From Streptomyces lavendulae subsp. lavendulae (lineage in GTDB: Bacteria; Actinomycetota; Actinomycetes; Streptomycetales; Streptomycetaceae), in the NCBI RefSeq assembly GCF_002803845.1, contig NZ_CP024985.1, positions 3,224,001 to 3,288,000 of the forward strand: a stretch of DNA of 64,000 bases, read 5' to 3'. Positions 9,187 through 17,404 of this stretch are shown in pieces. Numbering within the stretch: position 1 is the first letter of the stretch; every line of letters starts with the position of its first letter. The notes under the pieces are model-generated. The model worked only from the letters and a program-made list of their open reading frames with translations. It was not told the DNA's origin and did no database searches. A program made the translations under genes and the position numbers.

Positions 9187-12081
9187 GTGAGCCCTCCGGA
9201 CGGTGCGACGAGAGACGAGGGCGCGCGGCCGAACAACGGCGCGCCCGCGGGCTCCGGCGCGCCTGCGGAAGGCGACGCGCGCCCTGACGCGCCCCTCCCC
9301 GACGCGACCCTCCCCGACGCGGCGCTCCCGGAGCGCGCGCGCCCGGAACCCGCGGCCTCCGAGCCGACGCGCTCCGGCCGGCCACGCCCCGAGCCCGCGC
9401 ACCCCGAGCCCGCGCGCTCCGGGCAGCCGCGGCCCGGCGCCGGGCCCGAGGTGCCCGTCTGCGATCCGCACCCCGACGACCCGCCCGGCCACACGCCGAC
9501 GGCGGCCGACCGGGTGGAGGTCGACGAGCCGCTGCTCGCCGCGCGCGTGCACCGGCCCTCCGACCTCGTACGGCTCCTCGTCGGCGTCCTCGGCATCGCC
9601 GTCGTCCTGTGCATCGCCGCCTTCGCCCACGGCACCACCGCGGGTCTGGAGCAGGACATCAGCGCCGGCACGGGCCAGGCGCCCGACCTGCTGATCAAGG
9701 TCGCCGGGCTGGTGTCCTCCATCGCCGTCCTCCTGGTGCCGGTCGCCTTCGCGATCGAGCGGCTGATCAAACGCGACGGGCTGCGCATCGCGGACGGCGT
9801 GCTCGCCGCGGTCCTCGCGCACGGCGTCACCCTCGCCACCGACCTGTGGGTCTCCCAGGCCGCCCCCGGGACCATCCAGGAGGCGCTGACCCGGACCACG
9901 GGAACCACCGGGACCCTCACCGACCCGGTGCACGGCTACCTCGCGCCCGTGATCGCGTACATGACCGCCGTCGGGATGACGCGCCGGCCCCGCTGGCGGG
10001 TGGCGCTGTGGGTGGTCCTGCTCCTGGACGCCTTCGCCATGCTGGTCGGCGGGTACACGACACCGTTCTCGATCATCCTGACGGTGCTGATCGGCTGGAG
10101 CGTCGCGTACGGCACCCTGTACGCGGTCGGCTCCCCGAACGTTCGCCCGACCGGGCAGAACCTCCTCGCGGGCCTGCGCCGCGTCGGCTTCCAGCCGGTC
10201 AGCGCGATGCGCGCGGAGGCTCCCGAGGGCGAGGGCGCGGAGGCCAACGACCGGGGCCGCCGCTACCACGTCACGCTGGAGGACGGGCCGCCGCTGGACG
10301 TCACCGTCGTGGACCGCGAACAGCAGGCGCACGGATTCTTCTACCGGGTGTGGCGCCGGATGACCCTGCGCGGGATCACCACCCGGCGCAGCCTGCAGTC
10401 CCTGCGCCAGGCCCTGGAGCAGGAGGCCCTGCTCGCCTACGCGGCCATCGCGGCCGGGGCCAACGCCCCCCGGCTGATCGCCACCTCCGAGCTCGGCCCC
10501 GACGCCGTGATGCTGGTCTACGAGCACCTGGGCGGCCGGACCCTCGACGCGCTGCCGGACGAGGAGATCACCGACGACCTGAGCCGCAACGCGTGGGAGC
10601 AGGTGCGGGCCCTCCAGTCGCGCCGGATCGCGCACCGCCGGCTCACCGGGGACGCGCTGGTGGTGGATCGTTCCGGCAACGTCATCCTCACCGACCTGCG
10701 GGGCGGCGAGATCGCGGCCGGCGACCTGGTGCTCCGCATGGACATCGCCCAGCTGCTCACCACCCTCGGCCTGCGGGTCGGCGCCGAACGCTCGGTGGCC
10801 TCGGCGGTGTCGGTGCTGGGCCCGGACGCGGTGGCGGACTGTCTGCCGCTGCTCCAGCCGATCGCCCTGAGCCGCTCCACCCGCGCCACCCTGCGCAGGC
10901 TGGCCCGCGAGCGGGCCGACCGGCAGCGCGAGGCCGTACTGGAGTCCTCGCGGGCGGCGAAGGCGGCCCGCGAGGCGCAGGCCGCGACGGGCGCGCGGGA
11001 CGGCGCCGCCAGCGCGGCCGCCGACCGCAAGGCGGAGAAGCGGGCGCTGGACGACGCGCTCGAAGGGGCGCGCGAGGAGGACCTGCTCAGCCAGATCCGC
11101 CGCCAGGTCCTGCTGATCCGTCCGCAGGCCCCGGTGGAGCCGGCCCGGCTGGAGCGGATCCGTCCGCGCACCCTGGTGTCCTTCATCGCGGGCGCGTTCG
11201 GCGCGTACTTCCTGCTCACGCAGCTGGCCCACGTGGACTTCGCGACCATCGTCGAGCAGGCGCAGTGGAGCTGGGTCGGGGCGGCGCTCGCCTTCTCGGC
11301 GCTCAGCTACTTCGCGGCGGCGATGAGCCTGCTGGGCTTCGTACCGGAACGGGTGCCCTTCCTGCGGACGGTGCTCGCGCAGGTGGCGGGGTCCTTCGTG
11401 AAGCTGGTCGCCCCGGCGGCGGTCGGCGGTGTCGCGCTGAACACCCGCTTCCTCCAGCGGGCCGGCATCCGCCCCGGCCTGGCCGTGGCCAGCGTCGGCG
11501 CCTCCCAGCTCTTCGGCCTGGCCAGCCACATCCTGCTGCTGCTGTCCTTCGGCTACCTGACGGGCACCGAGAAGACGCCGGAGATGACCCCCTCGCGGAC
11601 GGTCATCGCGGGCCTGCTCACGGTCGCCGTACTGGTCCTCGTCGTGACGGCGGTGCCCTTCCTGCGGAAGTTCGTCGTCACCCGGGTGCGGGCCCTGTTC
11701 GCGGGTGTCGTCCCGCGCATGCTGGACGTGCTCCAGCGCCCGCAGAAGCTGATGACCGGCATCGGCGGCATGCTGCTGCTGACCGGCTGCTTCGTGATGT
11801 GCCTGGACGCCTCGATCCGTGCCTTCGGCGGCGGGCAGGCCATCAGCTACGCGAGCATCGCGGTGGTCTTCCTGGCGGGCAACGCCCTGGGCTCGGCGGC
11901 CCCGACCCCGGGCGGCATCGGCGCGGTGGAGACGACCCTGACGCTGGGGCTGATCGCGGCGGGCCTGGAGAAGGAGGTCGCCATCTCGGCGGTCCTGCTC
12001 TTCCGTCTGATGACCTTCTGGCTGCCGGTCCTGCCGGGCTGGATCTCGTTCAACTTCCTGACCCGCAAGGAAGCGATCTAG
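9187..12081 (+). CDS. Kinase-like/flippase-like integral membrane protein (LPG synthase TM family)
   Basis: Large membrane protein, 964 aa from the GTG at 9187, chosen because AAGGAG sits six bases upstream; in-frame starts also exist at 9139 and 9166. Layout: ~120 disordered Pro/Arg/Asp-rich residues; several membrane helices (about 130-320); a soluble kinase-like block with HRRLTGDALVVD and LTDLRGGE; a charged Ala/Arg stretch; then a C-terminal multi-helix domain of the LPG_synthase_TM/UPF0104 (TIGR00374) family with PTPGGIGAVE. That family includes lipid flippase domains of MprF-type proteins. The usual catalytic Asp of HRD is Arg here, so the kinase-like part may be inactive. The substrate is unknown. 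It ends in a strong terminator. Confidence 0.8.
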   Translation: MSPPDGATRDEGARPNNGAPAGSGAPAEGDARPDAPLPDATLPDAALPERARPEPAASEPTRSGRPRPEPAHPEPARSGQPRPGAGPEVPVCDPHPDDPPGHTPTAADRVEVDEPLLAARVHRPSDLVRLLVGVLGIAVVLCIAAFAHGTTAGLEQDISAGTGQAPDLLIKVAGLVSSIAVLLVPVAFAIERLIKRDGLRIADGVLAAVLAHGVTLATDLWVSQAAPGTIQEALTRTTGTTGTLTDPVHGYLAPVIAYMTAVGMTRRPRWRVALWVVLLLDAFAMLVGGYTTPFSIILTVLIGWSVAYGTLYAVGSPNVRPTGQNLLAGLRRVGFQPVSAMRAEAPEGEGAEANDRGRRYHVTLEDGPPLDVTVVDREQQAHGFFYRVWRRMTLRGITTRRSLQSLRQALEQEALLAYAAIAAGANAPRLIATSELGPDAVMLVYEHLGGRTLDALPDEEITDDLSRNAWEQVRALQSRRIAHRRLTGDALVVDRSGNVILTDLRGGEIAAGDLVLRMDIAQLLTTLGLRVGAERSVASAVSVLGPDAVADCLPLLQPIALSRSTRATLRRLARERADRQREAVLESSRAAKAAREAQAATGARDGAASAAADRKAEKRALDDALEGAREEDLLSQIRRQVLLIRPQAPVEPARLERIRPRTLVSFIAGAFGAYFLLTQLAHVDFATIVEQAQWSWVGAALAFSALSYFAAAMSLLGFVPERVPFLRTVLAQVAGSFVKLVAPAAVGGVALNTRFLQRAGIRPGLAVASVGASQLFGLASHILLLLSFGYLTGTEKTPEMTPSRTVIAGLLTVAVLVLVVTAVPFLRKFVVTRVRALFAGVVPRMLDVLQRPQKLMTGIGGMLLLTGCFVMCLDASIRAFGGGQAISYASIAVVFLAGNALGSAAPTPGGIGAVETTLTLGLIAAGLEKEVAISAVLLFRLMTFWLPVLPGWISFNFLTRKEAI

Positions 12082-12101
12082 CCCCCTCGGGCTCGAACCG
12101 G

Positions 12102-12144
12102 GAAGGCCCCGCCGGGACACCACGCGTGTCCCGGCGGGGCCTTC
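12102..12144 (+). terminator. Rho-independent-type hairpin after the membrane protein gene
   Basis: A perfect 19-bp stem (left arm 12102-12120, right arm 12126-12144) closes a 5-nt loop, CACGC. It lies 20 bp past the stop codon. As is common in Streptomyces there is no long T tract. Confidence 0.85.
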
Positions 12145-12253
12145 GCGTGTCCCGTACCGGGCGGAGCTGCGGGCTCTGACCGAAAGCACGATGTGCCGGC
12201 CCGGGCCCCTCCCCTACCTTCACAAAGGGGATATACCGTTACAGGAGATGACC

Positions 12254-13618
12254 ATGCGTTCAGTGATCGTCGTGGGCGGCGGCATCAGCGGCCTCGCGGC
12301 CGCCTGGCAGCTGCGCGGCCAGGCGGACGTCACCGTGCTGGAGGGCCAGGCCGTGGAGCTGGCGACCGCCGTCGGACTCGGCGACGCCCTGCGCGAGCCG
12401 ACCCCGTCCGCCACCGCCATCTGGACCCACGGCGGACTGCGTACGCTGCCGCCCGGCCACGTGATGGGCGTCCCGGCCGACCCCGCCGCACTGGCCGGCA
12501 CGGGCCTGCTCTCGGCGGAGGGCATCGCCCGGATCGCGGCCGAGGAGAGCCTGCCCGCCGCACCGCTCACCGAGGACTGCTCGGTGAGCGCCTACCTCGG
12601 CGCCCGCTTCGGCCAGGAGGCCGTGGACCGGCTGGTCGAACCGATGCTGGGCGGGGTCTACGCGGGCCGCGCCGACCGGCTCTCGCTGCGCGCGACCCTG
12701 CCCCGGATCGCCGCCCTGGCCGAACGCGGCGGCCCGCTGCTGCCCGCGCTGCGCCGGATGAAGGCCGCGGGCGCCCCGCGCCCGGCGGCGGGCGCCGTCC
12801 GGGGCGTGGCCGGCGGTACCGGCCGCTTCCCGAAGGCGGTCGCCCGCGCCTGCGGGGCGCGGATCCTCACCGGGACCACGGCCCGCTCCCTGCAACGGCT
12901 CCCCGGCGACCGGTGGCGGGTACGGGCCGTGACGTCCGACGGCCCGCTGACCGTGGACGCGGACGCGGTGGTCCTGGCCCTGCCGGCCTTCGCGGCGGCG
13001 GAACTGCTGCGCGCGCACTCCCCGCGGGCGGAGGCCGAACTGTCGGCGATCCCGCACGCCTCCACCGCGGTCGTCACCATGGCCTTCTCGCGGAGCCGGG
13101 CGCACCGCCTCCCGGAGGGCAACGGCTTCCTGGTCCCGGCGGTGGACGGGCACGCCCTCAAGGCCGCGTCCTTCCTCTCCACCAAGTGGTCCTGGATGCA
13201 CGAGGCGGCGCCCGACACCTTCGTGCTGCGCGCGTCGATCGGGCGGATCGGCGAGGAGGAGCTGCTGGACCGCCCGGACCGGCACCTGATCCGCACCGCC
13301 GTCGCCGAACTCCACCGGGCGGTGGGCCCGATGGGCGAGCCCCTCGCCGCCCGCGTGACCCGCTGGGACCGGGGCCTGCCGCAGTACGGCGTCGGGCACG
13401 CGGAACGCGTGGCCCGCATCCGCGAGGCGGTCGCTCAGCTGCCGTCGCTGGCGCTGTGCGGAGCGGCGTACGAGGGCGTGGGCGTGGCCGCCTGCGTGGC
13501 CACGGGCCTCGCCGCGGCCCGCCAGGCCCTGACCCCGGCACCGGCACCGGCACCGGCACCGGCACCGGCGGCTCCTGCCCCGGCCGTGGCGCCGGTCCCC
13601 GCCCCGGCCGCGGCCTGA
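12254..13618 (+). CDS. hemY: HemY/HemG-like porphyrinogen oxidase with an apparent internal deletion
   Basis: FAD-dependent amine-oxidase-fold protein of the protoporphyrinogen/coproporphyrinogen III oxidase family (haem synthesis). 454 aa from the ATG at 12254, placed six bases after AGGAG (another ATG is at 12248). The N-terminus has the FAD motif VVGGGISGLAAAW, but 'VTVLEGQ' runs directly into 'AVELATAVGLGD'. The ~35-40 residue block that normally follows in this family, with the GGK-L/R doublet and the acidic-Gly region, seems to be missing in frame. The rest aligns well by eye: LVEPMLGGVYAG, GTGRFPKAV, ALCGAAYEGVGVAACVATG. The C-terminus is a Pro-Ala tail encoded by six ccggca repeats. 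It may be a damaged or repurposed copy, or a sequence error. Confidence 0.8.
   Translation: MRSVIVVGGGISGLAAAWQLRGQADVTVLEGQAVELATAVGLGDALREPTPSATAIWTHGGLRTLPPGHVMGVPADPAALAGTGLLSAEGIARIAAEESLPAAPLTEDCSVSAYLGARFGQEAVDRLVEPMLGGVYAGRADRLSLRATLPRIAALAERGGPLLPALRRMKAAGAPRPAAGAVRGVAGGTGRFPKAVARACGARILTGTTARSLQRLPGDRWRVRAVTSDGPLTVDADAVVLALPAFAAAELLRAHSPRAEAELSAIPHASTAVVTMAFSRSRAHRLPEGNGFLVPAVDGHALKAASFLSTKWSWMHEAAPDTFVLRASIGRIGEEELLDRPDRHLIRTAVAELHRAVGPMGEPLAARVTRWDRGLPQYGVGHAERVARIREAVAQLPSLALCGAAYEGVGVAACVATGLAAARQALTPAPAPAPAPAPAAPAPAVAPVPAPAAA
13539..13570 (+). repeat. Hexanucleotide repeat encoding a Pro-Ala tail
   Basis: About five to six tandem copies of ccggca(c) near the 3' end of the HemY-like gene encode alternating Pro-Ala. 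Such tracts change length by slippage and are not part of the enzyme core. Confidence 0.7.
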
Positions 13619-13722
13619 CGCCGCCCGGCCGGGCCCGGCGGGGCGCCTGATGCGGCCCGGCCGGATCCCCCGGACGGGTCAGCGCGGGGGCGGGCCACGG
13701 GGTGGGGGCAGAGGATGGAGGC

Positions 13723-15312
13723 ATGCCCAGAAACGTCGTTCGGACAGCCGCCGCCGCAACCCTCACCGCCGCGCTGCTCACCACCGGCGCCTGCGCCGGA
13801 GGCGGCTCCGGTACGGCGGGAAGACCCCAGGGCGGCAGCACCCGGGAGCCCAAGCCCCTCAAGTGGGGCGAGTGTTCCGCCCCCACCCCCGCCGAAGGCG
13901 GCGGGCAGGTGCCCGGCAAGGACTGGCAGTGTGCCACCCTCGATGTGCCGCTCGACTACGCCGACCCCGAGGGCAAGACCATCCCGATCGCCCTGATCCG
14001 CGCGAAGGCCCGGGACCAGAAGCACCGCCTCGGCTCGCTCGTCTTCAACTTCGGCGGCCCCGGGGGCTCCGGGATCAGCACCCTCCCCGGCGCCGCCCAG
14101 GAGTACACGGCCCTGCGCGCCCGCTACGACCTGGTGAGCTTCGACCCGCGCGGGGTCGGCCGCAGCGCGCCCGTGCGCTGCGAGGACGACAAGCAGCTGG
14201 ACGCGTACTACGCGCAGGACTCCTCCCCCGCCACCCCGGCGCAGGAGAAGGCCTACCTCGACGGCCTCAGGAAGTACCAGGAGGCGTGCAAGAAGAACTC
14301 CGGCGCCGTCCTGCCCCACGTGGGCACCGAGAACGCCGCCCGCGACCTGGACCGCATCCGCCAGGCCCTGGGCGACGAGAAGCTGAACTACTTCGGGATC
14401 TCCTACGGCACCGAGCTCGGCGGGGTCTACGCCCACCTCTTCCCGAAGAACGTCGGCCGGGCGGTGTTCGACGCCGTCGTCGACCCGACCCAGAACGCCG
14501 AACAGGGCGCGCTCGGCCAGGCGAAGGGCTTCCAGCTCGCCCTCGGCAACTTCGCCCAGGACTGCGTGGACCGCGGCGACGCCTGCCGGCTCCAGGGCAG
14601 CACCGCCAAGGAGATCGAGGCGAACGTCATCAAGCTCCAGAAGGCGCTCGCGGCCAAGCCCATCCCCGGCATCGGCGACCGGATGCTCGGCGAGTCCGCC
14701 GCGACCAACGGCATCGCCCAGGCCCTGTACTCCAAGGAGCTGTGGCCGCTGCTGGAGCAGGGGCTGGACGAGGCCGAGGGCGGCCAGGGCCAGCTGCTGA
14801 TGGCCCTGTCGGACGCCCTCAACGGCCGGGACCAGCAGGGCCGGTACAGCAACCTCGGCGCGGCCAACGCCGCCATCAACTGCGCCGACTCCAAGGACCG
14901 GTACAGCCTCGCGCAGACCAAGGCCAAGCTCCCCGAGTTCCGCAAGGCCTCGCCGGTCTTCGGCGACTTCCTCGGCTGGGCCATGCTGAGCTGCACGGAC
15001 TGGCCGGTCCCGGGCTCCTGGAACACCCCGGACGTCTCGGCCCCCGGCGCCGCCCCCATCCTGGTGATCGGCAACACCGGCGACCCGGCGACCCCGTACG
15101 AGGGCGCGCGGAAGATGGCCGAGCGGCTCGGCAAGGGCGTGGGCGTGGAGCTCACGTACAAGGGCGAGGGGCACGGCGCGTACAACAGCGGCGACGCGTG
15201 CGTGCAGCAGGCCGTGAACACGTACCTGCTGGACGGGAAGGTGCCGACGGCCGGCACCGTGTGCACCCCGGCCGCCAGCCCCAGTCCCGCCGCCAGTCCC
15301 GGCCCCGCCTAG
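13723..15312 (+). CDS. Secreted S33-family alpha/beta hydrolase (tripeptidyl aminopeptidase-like lipoprotein)
   Basis: Exported serine peptidase related to Streptomyces SlpD/SlpE and tripeptidyl aminopeptidases. 529 aa from the ATG at 13723. A signal peptide ends in LLTTGAC, a plausible lipobox, so the protein is probably a lipoprotein. Alpha/beta-hydrolase landmarks: oxyanion segment FNFGGPGGSG, nucleophile elbow ISYGTELGG, an acid region GNTGDPATPYE, and the catalytic His in GEGHGAYNSG. The C-terminal TAP-like domain has conserved cysteines (CVQQAV...GTVC). It likely trims tripeptides or other N-termini from peptides outside the membrane. It converges on moeZ and ends in a bidirectional hairpin. 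Confidence 0.9.
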   Translation: MPRNVVRTAAAATLTAALLTTGACAGGGSGTAGRPQGGSTREPKPLKWGECSAPTPAEGGGQVPGKDWQCATLDVPLDYADPEGKTIPIALIRAKARDQKHRLGSLVFNFGGPGGSGISTLPGAAQEYTALRARYDLVSFDPRGVGRSAPVRCEDDKQLDAYYAQDSSPATPAQEKAYLDGLRKYQEACKKNSGAVLPHVGTENAARDLDRIRQALGDEKLNYFGISYGTELGGVYAHLFPKNVGRAVFDAVVDPTQNAEQGALGQAKGFQLALGNFAQDCVDRGDACRLQGSTAKEIEANVIKLQKALAAKPIPGIGDRMLGESAATNGIAQALYSKELWPLLEQGLDEAEGGQGQLLMALSDALNGRDQQGRYSNLGAANAAINCADSKDRYSLAQTKAKLPEFRKASPVFGDFLGWAMLSCTDWPVPGSWNTPDVSAPGAAPILVIGNTGDPATPYEGARKMAERLGKGVGVELTYKGEGHGAYNSGDACVQQAVNTYLLDGKVPTAGTVCTPAASPSPAASPGPA

Positions 15313-15320
15313 GACGCGCC

Positions 15321-15355
15321 GAAGGGGCCGTACCCGCGCCGGGTACGGCCCCTTC
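15321..15355. terminator. Bidirectional terminator between the S33 peptidase gene and moeZ
   Basis: A 15-bp perfect stem (15321-15335 with 15341-15355) with the loop GCGCC lies between convergent genes. It can end both transcripts. Confidence 0.85.
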
Positions 15356-15404
15356 GGACGTCGCCTTCGGACGTCGCCTTCGGACGTCGCTTTCGGACGT
15401 CGCC
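15353..15404. repeat. Four tandem 13-bp repeats (ttcggacgtcgcc)
   Basis: Four head-to-tail copies of a 13-bp unit; copy 3 ends in 'ct' instead of 'cc'. Each contains the palindrome GACGTC. The array begins inside the right arm of the terminator hairpin and runs up to the moeZ stop codon. Confidence 0.85.
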
Positions 15405-15406
15405 GC

Positions 15407-16585
15407 CTAGTAGACCGGCTTCTCGGGCTCGATCTGGTGGACCCAGCCGATGACGCCGCCGCCGACGTGCACCGCGTCCGCGAAGCCCGCGGACTTCAGG
15501 ACCGCGAGGACTTCCGCACTGCGGACACCCGTCTTGCAGTGCAAGACGATGCGCCTGTCCTGCGGCAGGTCCTGGAGGGCGGTGCCCATCAGGAACTCGC
15601 CCTTGGGGATCAGCTTCGCGCCGGGGATCGAGACGATCTCGTACTCGTTCTTCTCGCGGACGTCGATGATCTCGATGGGCTCGTCGGCGTCGATCCACTC
15701 CTTGAGCTGCTTGGGAGTGATCGTCGAACCGAGGGCGGCCTCCTGGGCCTCCTCCGACACGACGCCGCAGAAGGCCTCGTAGTCGATGAGCTCGGTGACG
15801 GTCGCGTTCGGACCGCAGACCGCGCAGTCGGGGTCCTTGCGGACCTTGACCTGGCGGTACTGCATCTCCAGGGCGTCGTAGATCATCAGACGGCCGACCA
15901 GCGGCTCGCCGACGCCCGTGAGGACCTTGATGGCCTCGGTGACCTGGATGGACCCGATGGACGCGCAGAGCACGCCCAGCACGCCGCCCTCGGCGCAGCT
16001 CGGGACCATGCCCGGCGGCGGGGGCTCCGGGTAGAGGCAGCGGTAGCACGGGCCGTGCTCGGACCAGAAGACCGAGGCCTGGCCGTCGAAGCGGTAGATC
16101 GAGCCCCACACGTACGGCTTGTTCAGCAGCACGCAGGCGTCGTTGACCAGGTAGCGCGTGGCGAAGTTGTCCGTGCCGTCGACGATGAGGTCGTACTGGC
16201 TGAAGATCTCCATCACGTTCTCGGCTTCGAGCCGCTCTTCGTGAAGGACCACGTTGACGTACGGATTGATGCCCAGCACGCTGTCGCGGGCCGACTCGGC
16301 CTTGGAACGGCCGATGTCCGCCTGGCTGTGGATGATCTGGCGCTGCAGGTTCGACTCGTCGACCTCGTCGAACTCCACGATGCCCAGCGTGCCCACGCCG
16401 GCCGCGGCCAGGTACATGAGGGCGGGGGAGCCGAGGCCGCCCGCGCCCACGGCCAGCACCTTGGCGTTCTTCAGGCGCTTCTGGCCGTCCATCCCGACAT
16501 CCGGGATGATCAGGTGGCGGGAGTACCGACGGACCTCGTCAACGGTGAGCTCAGCAGCTGGCTCTACCAGGGGTGGCAGCGACAC
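15407..16585 (-). CDS. moeZ: MoeZ adenylyltransferase/sulfurtransferase
   Basis: Activates the C-terminal glycine of ubiquitin-like sulfur carriers (MoaD, ThiS, CysO types) by adenylation and then passes sulfur to them, for molybdopterin, thiamine and other thiolated products. 392 aa. The N-terminal E1-like domain has GAGGLGSP at 47-54, RQIIHSQADIG, and zinc cysteine pairs CYRC and CAVC. The C-terminal rhodanese domain carries the active Cys in VLHCKTGVRS. Length and the two-domain build match actinobacterial MoeZ. It is a single gene, 63 bp after the spherulin-4-like gene on the same strand, so it could also be reached from that operon. Confidence 0.95.
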   Translation of the reverse strand: MSLPPLVEPAAELTVDEVRRYSRHLIIPDVGMDGQKRLKNAKVLAVGAGGLGSPALMYLAAAGVGTLGIVEFDEVDESNLQRQIIHSQADIGRSKAESARDSVLGINPYVNVVLHEERLEAENVMEIFSQYDLIVDGTDNFATRYLVNDACVLLNKPYVWGSIYRFDGQASVFWSEHGPCYRCLYPEPPPPGMVPSCAEGGVLGVLCASIGSIQVTEAIKVLTGVGEPLVGRLMIYDALEMQYRQVKVRKDPDCAVCGPNATVTELIDYEAFCGVVSEEAQEAALGSTITPKQLKEWIDADEPIEIIDVREKNEYEIVSIPGAKLIPKGEFLMGTALQDLPQDRRIVLHCKTGVRSAEVLAVLKSAGFADAVHVGGGVIGWVHQIEPEKPVY

Positions 16586-16648
16586 GGGGACTCCGTAGAT
16601 GGGTATGTCTGAACGGTGGTTCTCCCCGTAACACTGCCACGCCCTTCT

Positions 16649-17404
16649 TCATTCCGAGACACCCGGTCCGATCCGCGAGACGATTTCGTCCCAGTACCCG
16701 GGCATCGAGGCCCACGGGTCCCGGTCGCCCGCCGCGCGCCGGTCCGTGAACCAGATCGTGCCGGCGCCCTGCCAGCGGGCGATCCGCAGCGCCTCCTCCA
16801 GGTGGGTCCGCGGCACGCCGTGGACGAGGTGACAGAACGTCTCGGGCGGGTGGTCGGCCGTCCACTCGGCCACCTGCGACCAGCGGTAGTCGGCCCAGGC
16901 CCCGGAGAAGGTGACCAGCTGGTCGGCGGCCTCCGTGTAGCCCTCGCACGGGTGCGTGCCGTGTCCGAGGACGATCCGCAGCCCCTCGCCGAGCCCGCGC
17001 AGGGTGTCGGTGAGCCGGCGGACCCCGGCGAGGCCGTCCCGGTCACAGGGGGCTCCGGCGAGGTAGAAGCCGCCGACCCCGTACCAGTCGCGGAAGCGGT
17101 GGGCGTCGGAGACGAGCTCCCCGAAGGACCGGCTCCCGTCCCGCATGGCGAGATGCCCGAGGACCGTGCCGTCCGCCCGGCCGAGCTTCGCGGCGGCCTC
17201 GGTGCAGTGCGGGTCGGGGCGTCCCCCGGGGCCGTCGGAGACGTTGAGCACCGCCCAGTGCAGCGGGGTCCCCGGGCGGGTCAGCTCGGCCCACTCCACC
17301 GGGGCGAGCAGCGGGTGCGCGTAACCGGGGATGCCCAGGCCCAGCCGGCCGGCCTCGGTCGCGGCCGCCGCCGTGGCCCCCGGCGGAGTGGTCAGATACG
17401 GCAC
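16649..17404 (-). CDS. Spherulation-specific family 4 (GH135-like) protein
   Basis: 251-aa protein that fits the Spherulin4 family (PF12138) by eye: a (beta/alpha)8-type fold starting near GLGIPGYAHPLLAPVEW, with acidic residues after strands (VLNVSDGPG, DWYGVGGFYL, IVLGHGTHPCEGY, FTDRRAAGDR). Fungal Sph3 members of GH135 cut alpha-1,4-linked N-acetylgalactosamine polymers. No signal peptide is visible. It overlaps the epimerase gene by 13 bp at its start, so it belongs to the same operon as the epimerase and probably the PelF-like glycosyltransferase. The glycosidase role is inferred from the family. Confidence 0.8.
   Translation of the reverse strand: MPYLTTPPGATAAAATEAGRLGLGIPGYAHPLLAPVEWAELTRPGTPLHWAVLNVSDGPGGRPDPHCTEAAAKLGRADGTVLGHLAMRDGSRSFGELVSDAHRFRDWYGVGGFYLAGAPCDRDGLAGVRRLTDTLRGLGEGLRIVLGHGTHPCEGYTEAADQLVTFSGAWADYRWSQVAEWTADHPPETFCHLVHGVPRTHLEEALRIARWQGAGTIWFTDRRAAGDRDPWASMPGYWDEIVSRIGPGVSE

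Noticed and set aside
15353..15404. CRISPR-like array
   Set aside because: Unit is 13 bp with no spacers; a simple tandem repeat.
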